DNA from: Cynocephalus volans
Taxonomy: Eukaryota; Chordata; Mammalia; Dermoptera; Cynocephalidae
NCBI RefSeq assembly: GCF_027409185.1
Contig: NC_084463.1
Location: 48,416,907 to 48,480,906, forward strand
Length of the DNA: 64,000 bases
Direction of reading: 5' to 3'
Shown here: positions 13,111-24,335 of the stretch, in pieces
Numbering within the stretch: position 1 is the stretch's first letter
Layout: every line of letters starts with the position of its first letter
The notes under the pieces: generated by a model
What the model saw: only the letters and a program-made list of their open reading frames with translations
What the model was told of the DNA's origin: nothing
Database searches by the model: none
Translations under genes and position numbers: made by a program

Positions 13111-13610
13111 CCTTCACGTCTTTACCTAACAGTAAGGACGTTCGTACTTTGGTCTGTAGGACTTCCAATTAAATTTGAATTCCAGAGAAATAATAAATAC
13201 TTTTTTAGTATAAGGATCATAACCTAAAAAAGAGTCAAATGAATGGACTTTATATTAATTTCAGCACTTTTTATGTGCTAAGTCAGCATTAAAGATATGA
13301 AAAAAGAATGATTTACTCCTTTGTATGTTATATATTCAGTGCCTTTTTCCATCAATATTTATGTTAGTTCCATATATTTTTAATTTTACATTAAAATTAA
13401 ATGTAAAATTATCATTATCATGCCACGGTGGAGAAGCAAATACAAAACCTTCACCATATGGCCCTCTTTTTGGATGTTAACACAGTTTGGTCCCAGGAAT
13501 TTTTGTGTCTAGACAAAGCTCTTGAGATCGAGATACTGTTTTCTGTGAAATACTCTGTCCTATATAACTAATGGGCTTCCAGGTTTCAGTGGTGCAAAGT
13601 TCTTATAGAA

Positions 13611-13922
13611 TAGTGATTCTCAAGGGGTGGGGGATAGATTTTGCCACCTAGGGGACATTGTCTGAAGACATTTTTAGTTGTCATTACTGGAGTGGCAGGA
13701 GTGTTCTTTGCTATGGCGTCTAGTAGCCAGGGATGCTCAATATCTTGCAATTAGGGTTGTATTTTTAGCAAATAAAAATACAGGTAAGTAGGGTCAGCAG
13801 ATGATATACAGGACTCCTAGTTAAATTTGAATCTTCGATTAACAAGGTTGTTGGACAGCCTTCCACAACAAAGAATTATCCAGGCCAAACTGCCAAGAGT
13901 GTGGAGGTTGAGAAACCCTGCA
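13611..13922 (+). repeat. MER20 hAT-Charlie relic, split by an insertion
   Basis: The left part (13,611-13,740) starts 'agtgattctcaaggggtgg' and the right part (about 13,858-13,922) ends 'gaggttgagaaaccctgc', the two ends of MER20. About 110 bp of another repeat, containing 'agttaaatttgaat', interrupts it. A similar segment occurs near 13,150-13,200. Confidence 0.75.
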
Positions 13923-13929
13923 ATACAGC

Positions 13930-14097
13930 CGTGGTTTTCAAACACTAGTTTGCGTTACAACCACCACCGGGATTTGTTGGGCCCATCCTCAGAATTTCCG
14001 ATTCAGTAGGTCCGGGGTGGGGTCCTAGGATTTGCATTTTTATCAATTCCCCTATGATACTGTTAGTTAGGGACCACATTTGAGAATCACCGCCTTA
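13930..14097 (+). repeat. MER5A hAT-Charlie relic
   Basis: Recognised from 'gtggttttcaaacactagt', 'ttccgattcagtaggtc' and the closing 'tttgagaatcaccg', matching the ends and middle of MER5A. It abuts the CpG island that begins at about 14,100. Confidence 0.8.
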
Positions 14098-14140
14098 GAA
14101 AGAAGATGACGATGGTGGCGGCGGCGGCGGCGATGGTGCG

Positions 14141-14146
14141 GTAAGT
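14141..14146 (+). promoter_or_regulatory. Candidate splice donor at the CpG-island edge
   Basis: A consensus-quality donor, GCG|GTAAGT, with the exon end at 14,140. It follows a short ATG-containing GCG-rich stretch (14,107-14,140). It could end a first exon of PGBD2 or of another transcript. Weaker donors occur at about 14,476 and 14,706. None can be confirmed from sequence alone. Confidence 0.3.
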
Positions 14147-14795
14147 GCAAGTGGCGGGAGGGGGTGGCCCACCGCGGGGGAGGGGGCATTTCCGCCGACA
14201 TGGAAACTCGGTCCTGGAGGCACTTCCGGGTTCCTTCTAGGCGCCACAGAAGACCCTAAGTCTCCCCATCAATGATCACTCAGGCCAGGGGCGTGGCCTA
14301 GGCCAGGGGCGTGGCCGGGGCGTGGCGTGGGAGGCGGGCCGAGGCTGGGCCAGCGCTCTCGTGCCGGACGTTGAGCGGCCGCGAAGCCGGCGCCAGGGCT
14401 GGCGCGCGGAGCTCAGGTCAGGCGCTGCCTGCGGCATCCGGCGTGGTCCGGCGAGGCTTCGGCCCGACCAGAGTAGGTGGGTGTCGTCGCTCTTGCACGG
14501 TAGGCAGGGCCGCGTTTGAATGTGGGAGCGGAGGGCCCTGATGTGTGTCTTCTCAACAGCACCCGAGGCGTTCATCCTCCCGGCGGGCAGGACCGGGACA
14601 GGGACAATGGGCCTTTGGACGTCGAGCTCCTAGGGTCGCAAGGGGGCGCTCCCGCTGCGGTCCGAAGGCCAGGGCCGAGACCGACGTGCCGGGGCTGGCG
14701 GAGCGAGGTGGGAGGGGCCGGGCCAGAGAGGGATGAGCTAAGGGCGGCTTGGGCGGGGCCGGGCGATTTAGGGGGATGGGCTAAGTGAGGCCGGG

Positions 14796-14940
14796 CGGGG
14801 CGCGGAGCCCAGACCACACCTCTGCGGGGGCGGGGCGCGGAGCCCAGACCACACCTCCGCGGGGGCGGGGCGCGGAGCCCAGGCCACACCTCCGCGGGGG
14901 CGGGGCGCGGAGCCCAGGCCACACCTCCGCGGGGGCGGGG
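14796..14940. repeat. 35-bp GC-box minisatellite, four copies
   Basis: Units at 14,796-14,830, 14,831-14,865, 14,866-14,900 and 14,901-14,935, plus a 5-bp start of a fifth. They differ only by t/c and a/g changes. Each unit junction makes GGGGGCGGGGC, an Sp1-type GC box, so the array is a ladder of binding sites spaced 35 bp apart inside the CpG island. Confidence 0.95.
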
Positions 14941-15169
14941 CGCCGCCGCGCTGGGAAGCGCTGGTTGCTGGTTGCGGGGTGCGTCTGACCTTATTCATAT
15001 CGGCCTGTCTTTGGGAAACCGCTGAGGTTTCCGAGGGTCTTTGTATTTCCTTCTTCTTTTGATATTGAGCTGGGGAGAAGGGAGGGTGTCCACATCTCAC
15101 AAAGGCCTTTCCTGAGCTCTTTTGCACCTGGCTCAGCCTTGAAGCACGTAGGTTTATAAAATGTCTTTT

Positions 15170-15430
15170 TAAAAATAAATTTTCATCTTGAAAGAATTTC
15201 AGAATTTAAAAAAGTTGCAAAACTAGTACAAACAACATTACCATATATGGTTCGCCTAGATGACCAGGTGTTAACATACTAGTTAACAGAACAATCAGCA
15301 AAAGTAGGACGCTAGCATTTACAGGTCTTATTCAGATTTCTCTCTTTGTCTCACCTACTTCCTTTTTGTGATATGGGATCCAAGACAGAATTTAATTTTA
15401 CTTGATTGTCCTCTCTCCTTAGAGAAATTT
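15170..15430 (-). repeat. Old L1 3'-region fragment
   Basis: Resembles the fragments at 7,780 and 29,440 ('aaagttgcaaaactagtaca', 'ttgattgtcctctctcct'). Non-coding. Confidence 0.4.
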
Positions 15431-15749
15431 ACGTTTTGAACAGCAGAGGCTTCTCCCTACTCCCCCAGTACCCTTCAGAGTGGCGGCCCTGGGAGCTCCA
15501 AGTCTCAGATCAAGATGTGCGTTTTCTTGTTTGGTTGGGGTTTTTTTTGCTGGGTGCCTGGGTTAGTTGAGATCGTCCAGCTGGCCCTTTGGGCAGCTTT
15601 GGCACAGGTGACCACCTTCCACTTCTCCACGCAGTTTGGCTACCCAGGTTCTCCTCCTACCTCTCAGGCTGACCTCCTGCCCTTTGCAGGCTCCTCCATT
15701 CCGAACTCTTGCCCTCCCTTCAGTTTGTGCTGTCTCTGAAGACTTCCTT

Positions 15750-16050
15750 TTTGGTCATCTTCTCTTTCAGTCTGGGTCTTCTCTCTGGATGATCTCTTGT
15801 GGCTTTGAGCATTTTGCGAATCTTCAGAAAACTCACTCGTTTGTAATTTCAGCCCAGGACATTTCTCTGTCCCAGACCCACAGAGCCCATAGTTTGCCTG
15901 ATGCTGTTCTCCATTATCTCAAAAACATTTCCGTCTCAGTATGTGCAAAACGCAGCTTGTACTTGCCCACCCCCTCCTGGTTCCCTTCTAGTGCTCTCAG
16001 CCTTTGTAAATAGGGCTCAACTCCCTAGAGCCTCCCCGTTACTCCCCCCC
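15750..16050 (+). repeat. L2-like fragment
   Basis: Degenerate L2-type text ('ttccgtctcagtatgtgc', 'agctcagccttt'-like). It is probably continuous with the L2 at 16,240-16,805 across the SINE insertion. Confidence 0.4.
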
Positions 16051-16066
16051 CCAATCCGGACTTGTT

Positions 16067-16214
16067 TTTTTTTTTTGTCGTTTTTTTTTTTCCCCGTGAC
16101 CGGCACTCAGCCAGTAAGTGCACCGGTCATTCCTATATGGGATCCGAACCCGCGGCGGGAGCGTCACCACGCTCCCAGTGCAGCACTCTACCGAGTGCGC
16201 CACGGGCTTGGCCC
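16067..16214 (-). mobile_element. tRNA-Ile-derived SINE (CYN-like), minus strand
   Basis: The head at the right is a tRNA-derived promoter region with the B-box-like GGGTTCGGATCC (complement 'ggatccgaaccc') and the poly(A) tail is at the left. Flanked by the target-site duplication aatcc(g/a)gacttgtt at 16,053-16,066 and 16,216-16,229. It inserted into an older L2. Confidence 0.85.
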
Positions 16215-16234
16215 TAATCCAGACTTGTTGATTT

Positions 16235-16810
16235 TACCTTTTTAATCCCCCTTGGGCCTGCCCGGTCTCTCCATAGGCACCACCATCCTGCAGTAGCTTT
16301 TCTGTTCATTTCTCCGGCACTTGCTTTGGTGCCTTCACTCAGTTGTCCACACTGCAGTCCAAGTAAGGTTGTTAAAATGCTAACCTGATTGTGTTATGTT
16401 CTGTCTGTAATTTCTTTTTTAACTTCCTGTTGCTTTTAGGATAAAGACAGGCCTCCTTATGGGGCCTTCAAGGCCCTGAACTGCTGATCCAGCCTCTTCT
16501 TGTACCCTCACTCCCTAAGGTTCCCTACTCTGGCCTGGCTGGCTTTGCTTTCCCCTCATGTGCTGTTCCCTTTGGTTGAGAGGCTGTTACCTGTCTACTC
16601 AGGGAATTCTTAATCTTCCTGCAGCTCTCTACCCAATTATCTGTTCCTCAGGGAAGCATCCTCTGACCTCCCTGGGCTAGTCCAGGTTTTGTTTTACAGG
16701 TCCTGATCTCTCCTACTTCCTCTCTCCTTGGTAGCCGTGTCATAGATGTAACTTTATAAGCATGAGCCTGGCCCCCAGTAGGTACTTTAGATGTTTGCTA
16801 AATGAAATGA
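16235..16810 (+). repeat. LINE-2 (L2) 3' fragment
   Basis: L2-type sequence with 'gggccttcaaggccctg', 'ctcagggaagcatcctctg' and an end-like 'cagtaggtactttagatg'. No open frame. Confidence 0.55.
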
Positions 16811-17960
16811 TGGGATGCTTAATATGGCTTCCTAACAGCCTCTGTGTAGACATTATTCCCTTTGAGAGTTTGCTTAGCCTGGTTATTTATGTCCTCTTCC
16901 TCTGTTGCTTTTGACAGACAGGTCAAGAAGGTTGCAGGGGCCACATGTGAGCAATGAAGGGCCTAGGGAGACAGTCTGAGGCTGTTGAAAGGCAGAATGG
17001 GCTTCTGCTGAGCTTCCTGCCCATCTACCACTCCCTGACCAGGTTGAGTCCCCTGTATTGGACTCTCCACCGATGAACATTTCCTGTGCATAGTTTCATA
17101 GAACCTTTTAGGTTAGGTTCAATCATATATCAAGAGTTTCTGATTCTTTTCTAAATAGCCGTCTCAAGGTCAAAAAGTGAAGATGAAAATGAAGGCTTAC
17201 TGCCAGATGAAGTGGATGGGGTGCCCTGGAATGTGGCTGTTTGCTCTGTGGCACAAGTAGTTTGGTTCAGCAAGTATTTACTGAGTGCCCACTGCATGCA
17301 TGTTGACTTCTGGGGATACAAAGATGGGGTCGGCTCACTGAAGGGTCATGGTGAAAGTTGTGATAGAAGAGGCCTTGACTGAAAGCTTGATGGATGGAGA
17401 AGGATGTTGCAGGGGATGTGGTGGCCTGAAACAAGGCAGGGACTAGGTGGGGGCAAGGCTAGGGACCAGGCTGTGAGTGGCCTTGATCTTACGCTGGAAC
17501 CTGGTTAGATTGTGACCTAGAAAGGTTGTTGACAGACTGTGAGGGTAGGCTAGTGCCTGAATGACCAGTTGGGGTCTGACAGTCTGAATGTAGGCAAGTG
17601 GTTGGGGCCAACCTAGGGCACAACAGAGGAAAAGGTGATGAGCTGCTGAAGGGTAGAGCAACTGTGAAATGGTAACACAGGTCACACTTCCTCACCCAAA
17701 CCTGGCTGCACTTGGGGAAGAAGTCAGAATGTTTGCATTTTATCGAAGTCATACTGAAGCACTCCTTAATCAAAAATAATTTCTGCAGCAAAATGTATGT
17801 ATATCTATGGTAAGTAATAGAAATAGAGATTATAAACAGCCTCAGATCAGTTCAGGTTTTGCTGCCAAAGAGTTTGTTGCATAGTTTTGAAAAAACATTC
17901 AGTTTTCAGAGTATTTTTGACTTTTGGAATTGAAAGTGAGGGGTTGTGGATGTGAAAATA
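16811..17960. other. Intergenic (PGBD2 upstream intron if the promoter link is right), mostly unrecognised
   Basis: A short L2/MIR-like piece occurs near 17,258-17,300 ('cagcaagtatttactgagtg'). No exon or coding conservation seen. Confidence 0.4.
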
Positions 17961-17979
17961 TAGCTAACACTTGTGAAGC

Positions 17980-18125
17980 CAGGCTCTTCTTGTTTTCACA
18001 AACCAATGAGAGTAGGTACCATACTGATCCCATTTTGCAGGCAAGGAGACGAGGGCACAGAGAAGGTAAGTGACTTGCCGAAGTCACACAGCTCATCACT
18101 TGTGGCTCTATATTCCACATTCTTA
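17980..18125 (-). repeat. MIR SINE fragment
   Basis: Contains 'gatcccattttgcaggcaag' and 'aagtgacttgccgaagtcac', the conserved MIR core, in minus orientation. Confidence 0.65.
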
Positions 18126-19171
18126 TCAGGCTGCAGAGTTGTGAATCGCACGTGAGTAAGTTTGAAGGGTCGAAGACTTTCTCCCACACCTCACACAGCT
18201 GGCATCTGCCTGTGTATAGTCTGTGTAGTGCTGAGGAAGATTAAAACAGAGGAGAGTCTGGAGCCGCATAGATATCACGGTACATACCCAGATTCACTGA
18301 GGGCCTGTGGGAATTGGTGATGAGCTTTTCTCACAAGCCATTTAGCAAGTTAGGCGTGATGTCAAGTGGACCAGAGACAGTGATGGAGAAGCTGTGATAT
18401 GAACTGGCTGGGCTTTGAGAAAATTCAGGGAACTAATTTCGTAAGGATTCTATAAGGATATTCTTCATAAGGGACACAGACTGTTGAGTGGGGAAATAAC
18501 TGTATTATAATTTTTTTCTTCTAGCTGTGCCAGGTGTGTGCTCTGAACACCACAGACGAGCATCTTCTGCCTGCCACCCCCTCTGCCCTGCAGAGCAGCA
18601 GTCTTCCCGTCAGCATTGAGTGGGTCAGCTCAGTGACATTTATTCACGTGTTTCTTTGCAAGTGTCCCTGTGCCACTGTGTGTGTATGTGGGTATGTAAA
18701 AAAACATGCCAAAATATATAAAACGAACAGGAACAGTTTAAAGAATAATGAAACAACTTTGAATATGCTTCTTAGTTTACGAAAGAGATTTATCAAAACC
18801 TTAGATGCCCTGCACCCTGTGTCTGCTACAGTTCCATCTTTTCTCTTCAAGGTTCTGAAATTCCTCTTAATCAATTCCTTGCTTTTCTTTATACTTTTAC
18901 CATGCATAGTATGTATCTCCAGTTAATATTTTTTAGTTTTGCTTAACATTTTGGTTCTTGTAAGATGAAATCATTCAGCAAATTTTATGGCTTCTTTTGC
19001 ACAGTGTGTTTTTGAGATTCGTTAGTGCCATGTGTGGCTGAAGTTCTTCATTCATTTTCTCTGTTGTGTTCTATTTATGGCCGTTTGGGCCGTCCCCAGT
19101 TTTCCGCTACTGTAAATAAAAGGGCTTCAGTGGGCATTCTTGTCTGGGTGTCCTGGTACACAGGCGCAGTA

Positions 19172-19422
19172 GTTCCTCCAGGGCAGTAATTACCAAAAGT
19201 GGTGGGGGGAGAGAGGGTGGGAAGAAGGGAGACACTTTTGGTTGTCATAACTGGGGGGCGAGGTGCTATTGGCATCTAGTGGGGCTAGACATGCTGCTAA
19301 ATATCCTAAAATGCACAGGACAGCATCCCCCTCCCATACATTCTCCCACCCCACCCCCCACCATCCCTTACTAAAGAATTGTCTGGCTCTTTGCCAGTGC
19401 TGAGGTTGAGAACCCCTGCTTT
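19172..19422 (+). repeat. MER20 hAT-Charlie relic
   Basis: Contains 'acttttggttgtcataac', 'gcatctagtggggc', 'aatgcacaggacagc' and the end 'gaggttgagaacccctg', with a short internal simple-sequence expansion. Confidence 0.8.
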
Positions 19423-19549
19423 AGGGTGAATATGTGGGATAGTTTGCTCAGTGGTTGGGTTTGTGCACGTTCAACTTGAGGAGATACTGCTGCTGTACCG
19501 TTTACATTCCTTTCAGCTTCTTACACGGTCACTGTCTGCTCCCACACTT

Positions 19550-20480
19550 GATAATGCCTGCCTTTAAAATGTTTGCCAATGTGGTACATGTGAGACGATA
19601 CCTCACTGTGGTTTTAATCTTTATTTTCTGAGTAGCAGTAAGATTGAACATATTTTCATGTTTGTCTGCTGTTTGTGTTTCCTTTGGGAAGTGTCTCCTG
19701 ATACCTTTTTGCCCGTTTGCCTGTTATGTTATTTGTCTTTTTCTTAATGGCTCCTGGGATTTCTTTCTTTCTTTCTTTCTTTTTTTTTTTTTTTTGGAGT
19801 ATTGTGTATTCTTTATATATCCTGGATACAAATCCTTTCTATTTCTTGCAGATAATTTCTCCCATTTATAAATTTTTTATGATAAGCACAAAAGTTCTTA
19901 ATTTAAATGTAGTGGAATTTATCAGTCACTTTTTTCATGGTTAATGCTTTTTTTGTCTAGTTTAAAAGATAATACGAATCTTTCCATGAACTTTTTGAAA
20001 TATCCTATTATCTTCTAAAAGATTTGTGGTTTAGCCGTTTACATTTATGCTTTTCACCTACCTAGAATTGACATTTCTGTGTGTTTTGAAGTAAGGATCC
20101 AATTTATTTAATTTTTGTGTGAATAACCAGTTTTCCGAAAACTATTTGTTAATTGTCCATTTGTCCTCAATGATATAATGTACACTTTATCATAAATCTG
20201 AGTTTCTATACATCTGTGGTTTATTTCTAGACTTTGTCTTATGTCTAATTTGTCTATTCATCTGTCTCTGCACCAGGACCATTCTTTCTCAATTACTAAG
20301 CTTTAGAAATGTCTTTATACCATAAGGGCAAGTCGCCCTCCCTGTTCTTTTCTTTAGGAACATCATAGCTGTTTGTCCCGGGTGCTTTCATATCATAGAA
20401 TCACCTTGTAAAATTTCACACACACAAAAAACATTAAAAAACTTTAATTGAAATTACATTGAACCCATATGTCATTTCAT
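19550..20480 (-). repeat. Old L1 fragment
   Basis: Complement of an L1 ORF2 end and 3' UTR ('acctcactgtggttttaat', 'ttatatatcctggatac'). It contains a (TTTC)n/T run at 19,767-19,794 and a half MITE at 19,961-20,005. Confidence 0.7.
19961..20005 (+). repeat. Half copy of an 81-bp mariner-type MITE
   Basis: Right half similar to the elements at 36,090 and 48,385 ('ctttccatgaactttttga'), ending next to a TA dinucleotide. The left half is not recognisable. Confidence 0.5.
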
Positions 20481-20524
20481 AGAATATTATATGTTTATAT
20501 GAGTCTTTCTGCCCACTTGGTGTG

Positions 20525-20965
20525 TGATAGAGTTTGGATGTATTGTCCTCCCAGAACTCACGTGGAAATTTGATCCCCAGTGTGGCAGTATTGGAAACTG
20601 AGTCATGGGGGTGGATCCCTCATGAATGGATTAATGCTCTCCCTGGGGGGTGGGAGTAGTGAGTGAGTTCTCACTCTGTTCATTCCTGTGAGAGCTGGTT
20701 ATTTAAAAGACCCTAGCATCTCCTCTCTCTCTCTCTCTCTCTCTCTTCCTCTTCCTCTCTTCCTCTCTCGCTTCCTTTCACTATGTGATCTGCTTGTACC
20801 TGCTGGCTGCTGCCGGCTGCCTGCTGCTTTCCACCATGAGTAGAAGCAGCCGGAGGCCTGCACCTGATGCAGCTCTCCCAGAATCGCAAGCAAATAAAAC
20901 TCTGTTCTGTATAAATTACCCAGTCTCAGGTACTCTGTTATAGCAGCCCAAAGTGGACTAATACA
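20525..20965 (+). mobile_element. Solo MaLR LTR (MST/THE1-like)
   Basis: Starts TGATAGAGTTTGGATG, contains 'tcatgggggtggatccctc', a (CT)n run at 20,726-20,747 and 'ataaattacccagtctcagg', and ends in ...ggactaataca. A 5-bp target-site duplication GTGTG flanks it (20,520-20,524 and 20,966-20,970), as expected for ERVL-MaLR. No internal region, so a solo LTR. Confidence 0.9.
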
Positions 20966-20999
20966 GTGTGTCTCCCAGTTTACTTAAGATAGATCAGAA

Positions 21000-21960
21000 T
21001 ATCAGTTCTGCTGTTCAAGTCTCAGTTATTTTGTCAGCTTGATCGTCAATCACTGAGAGATGTGTGTTGAAATCTCTCACTGTTGTGATGCTTCGTCATT
21101 TACCTGTGTTAATTTCTGTTAATTAATTTAATTATTTTTTGTTATTTTTTACTCTCTACATTTTGAAGTTATATTACTATATTAGGTGCATACAAGTTTA
21201 AAATTATTATATTTTCATGGTCAGTCGAACCTTTTTTCATTGTAAAGTGACCCTCTTTTTCTTAGGTAACACTTCTCTTTTTTCTATTTTTTCCCCATTG
21301 AGTTTTTACTTCATTAATTTTTCTTTTTAATTTTTAAGGTTTTAATGGTGGTAAAAAACAATATATAATTTACCATCTTAAACATTTAAGTATAGAATTC
21401 AGTAGTATTAAATATATTCACATTATTGTGCAGTCAATCTCCAGAGCTTTTTAATCTTGCAAAAGTGAAATTATACACGTTAACCATCACTTCCCATTTC
21501 CTCCCACCTCCAGCTCCTGTTCAGCAGCATCCTACTTTCTGTTTCTATGAGTCTGACTACTTTACGTCTTATAAGTGGAATCATTCAGTATTTGTCTTTC
21601 TGTCATTGGCTTGTTTCACTCAGCATAATGTCTCCAAGATGTGTCTATGTTGTAACATGTGTCAGGATTTCCATCCTTTTTAAGGCTGAATAATATTCCA
21701 TTGTGTCCATCAATTCTACTCATTGCTTCTGTTTCTTGGTTATTGTACTGCTTTGAACATGGTTAGGCAAATATCTCTTTGAGATCCTGCTTTCAATTCT
21801 TTTGGTTACATACCCAGAAATGGGATTTCTGGATCATATATGGTAGGTCTATTTTTAATTTTGTTATTACAATCCTACCAACAGTGCACAAGTGTTCTAT
21901 TTTCTCTACAATTAAATGAAATCATGAAAACTATGTATGAATAAACTGAGAATATCAACA
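21000..21960 (-). repeat. Old L1 fragments, minus orientation
   Basis: Complement of L1 3'-UTR and neighbouring text ('gtaaccttaccatcttaaac'-like near 21,345-21,385; 'taaggctgaataatattcca' near 21,681). Non-coding and decayed. Confidence 0.65.
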
Positions 21961-22980
21961 AAGAGGTAGAAACTATAAAAAGGAGCCAAACAGAAATTCT
22001 GGAGCTGAAAAATATAATAATTATGCCAACACTGCCCTGATATCAAAGTTAGACAAAGACATTACAAGAAAAGAAAACTAAAGACCAATATCCCTAATGA
22101 ATATTGATGTAAAAACCCAATTCAACAGCACATTAAAATGATTATACACCACAACACAGTGAGATTTATTCCTAGAATGCAGGATGGTTTGATATGTAAA
22201 AATCAATCAATGTAATATAGCACATTAACAGAATGAAAGACAAAAACCACATGATCATGCCAATAGATGCAGAAAAAGTGTTTGAGAAGATTCAAAACTT
22301 TTCATGATAAAAACACTCAACAAACCAGGAAAAGAAACTGCCTCAACATAATAAAGGCCATATGGAAAAAATCACAGCTAACACCAGACTCAATGGTAAA
22401 TACAACACTAGAAGCCTTTCGTCTAAGGACAGGAACAAGACAACGATACCCACTCTCACTTCCACTCAACATAGTATAGGAAGTCTTAGCCAGATAAATT
22501 ACTGATAAAAAGAAATAAAAGCCATCCAAATTAGAAAGAAATAAGTACGGTTATCTCTGTTTGCAGATCATGCAATCTTATATGTAGAAAACTCTAAAGA
22601 CTCCACCAAAAAACTGCTAGAACTAATAAACGAATTCCACAAAGTTGCAGGATTATAATCAACATGCAAAAATCAGTTACGTTTTTATACACTAGCAATG
22701 AACAATTCAAAAGGGAAATTAAGAAAACAATTTCAGTTACAATATCATCAAAAAGAGTAAAATACTTAGGAATAAACCTAACCGAAGAGATAAAAGAGTT
22801 GTACACTGAAAACTATAAAACGATGCTGAAAGAAAGAAGACACAAAAAAATGAATTGGAACACTCAACATTGTTAAGGTGTCAGTACTACCCAAAGCAAC
22901 CAGTAGATTCAGTGCAATCCCATCAACCTCCCAATGACATTGTTTGCAGAAACAAAAATCCATCCTGTTTTATTTTAGTT
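21960..22980 (+). repeat. Decayed L1 ORF2 fragment, plus orientation
   Basis: The reading frames encode degraded L1 RT pieces: an FEKIQN-like remnant, then RLRTGTRQRYPLSLP (22,410-22,470) and YLGINLTEEIKELYTENYK (near 22,765-22,825). Multiple frameshifts and stops. It lies head to head with the preceding minus-strand L1. Confidence 0.85.
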
Positions 22981-23850
22981 TATTGAGTATCTTTAAGACA
23001 CCTGTTTTGAATTGTTTGTCAAGAAGTTCAGCAGTCTTCATTTCTTAGGGTTGATGTCTGTAGTTTTGTTCCTTTGACTGAGTCATGTTTCTCAGTTTTT
23101 TTGGATGCCATGTGATCTTTTGTTGACATTTGGCCAGTTGAAAAACAACCACCTCTCCTAGTCTTTATATACTGGCTTTATTCAGGGGAAAACCTTCACC
23201 AAGCAGTCTGGCTATAGGTTCTGGGCCCTTTCAAACCTCTTCTAGTGATGTATCTTTTCTGGGCTTTTGCATGTACTTTTCACTGTCTCCATTTTCATAA
23301 GCCAGTTGCCCCCATTTCGTTTCAGGAGGCTGTCATTTCTTGCTCACTAGCATATGCTTGCAGAACTGCTGAATATCTGCAGCTCCAGTGTGTGCCATGG
23401 TGCTCATCTCTGTTTTCAGCAGCTTGTAAATCATGCCATTGTTCCTGTTAATGCTGCAAGTCAGGCAAGGCAGAAACCAGTCTCTCAAGCAGCCCCTACA
23501 GCCAGAATGTCGGACACATGGTCCATTCTTTTGTTTTTGTTCCTAGAGAGGAGATGCGGTTTCCTCCCAATTGCACTGCGTTGTGCCAAGTAGGGGGAGA
23601 GGATTGGCATGCAAAATGCCACAAACTTTCCTATTCCTTTTCATGGTATACCTTCTTGGCTTTTTGTTGGCCTGGGTTCCATACCTTCTCAACTAGTTTC
23701 TCGAGTTCTCCCAAAGGTGTTCTGATCAGTATATTGTTGTTAACTCAGCATCTTTGTGGGGGAATGAAAGCCTGGAGTTTCCTAGTTTGCTCTCTTGCTG
23801 ATGTCACTCACTAATCTCTGCCCTTTGAATGGATAGTTCTTTTTTTAATA
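22980..23850 (-). repeat. Probable old L1-derived sequence
   Basis: AT-rich start ('gtttattgagtatctttaag') followed by a GC-richer part resembling old L1 5'/inter-ORF sequence. A second, similar stretch occurs at 25,500-25,720. Assignment is tentative. Confidence 0.4.
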
Positions 23851-23984
23851 ACTTTTTTTAAAAATCAAAATATTTAACTGACAAATATTGAATATATTCA
23901 AGGTATACAATGTGATGAGTTGATGTATGTGTACACAGTGTAATGATTACCAGAATCAAATTAATTAATATAACGATCACCACT

Positions 23985-24335
23985 TGTATTAGCCTGTTTC
24001 TGTTTCTGGTAAGTCCAAAGTCCAGGGAACACGTCTGGTGAAGGCCTTGCTGGTGGTGACAGTGATGCAGGGATCTCATGTGGTGGAATGGCGGAGCAGG
24101 GAGACTCACCTCCCCATCCACTCTCTTAATGCCATGAGAACTACTCCCGTTATTCCAAGAATGGATCGATCCATTCATGAGGGGACAGTTGTCACAATCC
24201 AGTCACCCCTCCAAGGACCCACCTTTCAACTACCACAATAGGATTTCCCACCCTATTAACACTGTCACAGTGGGGACCAAGCCTCCAAGACATTAAACTT
24301 TGTGGGGGACACAATTCAATCCATAATACCACCCA
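23985..24335 (-). repeat. MaLR-like LTR remnant
   Basis: Starts 'tgtattagcctgtttctg', contains 'cattcatgaggggacagt' and ends 'aattcaatccataatacca', the reverse of a degenerate MaLR/MLT-type LTR. Confidence 0.5.

Larger units (their letters stand above)
14098..14965. promoter_or_regulatory. CpG island, likely PGBD2 promoter
   Basis: About 870 bp of very GC- and CpG-rich sequence in an AT-rich region, upstream of PGBD2 on the same strand and with no nearer gene. Visible elements: a GCG-repeat tract (14,117-14,131), an ETS-type ACTTCCGG at 14,222-14,229, two copies of ggccaggggcgtggcc (14,283-14,298 and 14,301-14,316) with KLF/Sp-type GGGGCGTGGC cores, and GC boxes in the tandem repeat at the right end. 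The distance to the PGBD2 start-codon exon is about 17.5 kb, so the link is inferred. A bidirectional or unrelated non-coding transcript is possible. Reading frames inside are composition artefacts. Confidence 0.75.

Noticed and set aside
14276-15127. Gly/Arg/Pro-rich frames in the CpG island
   Set aside because: CpG-rich DNA lacks stop codons; the 35-bp minisatellite makes repeated peptides. No splice-consistent coding exon.
16067-16214. Possible functional tRNA gene
   Set aside because: tRNA-like head only; has a poly(A) tail and target-site duplications, so a SINE. The same applies to the other four copies.
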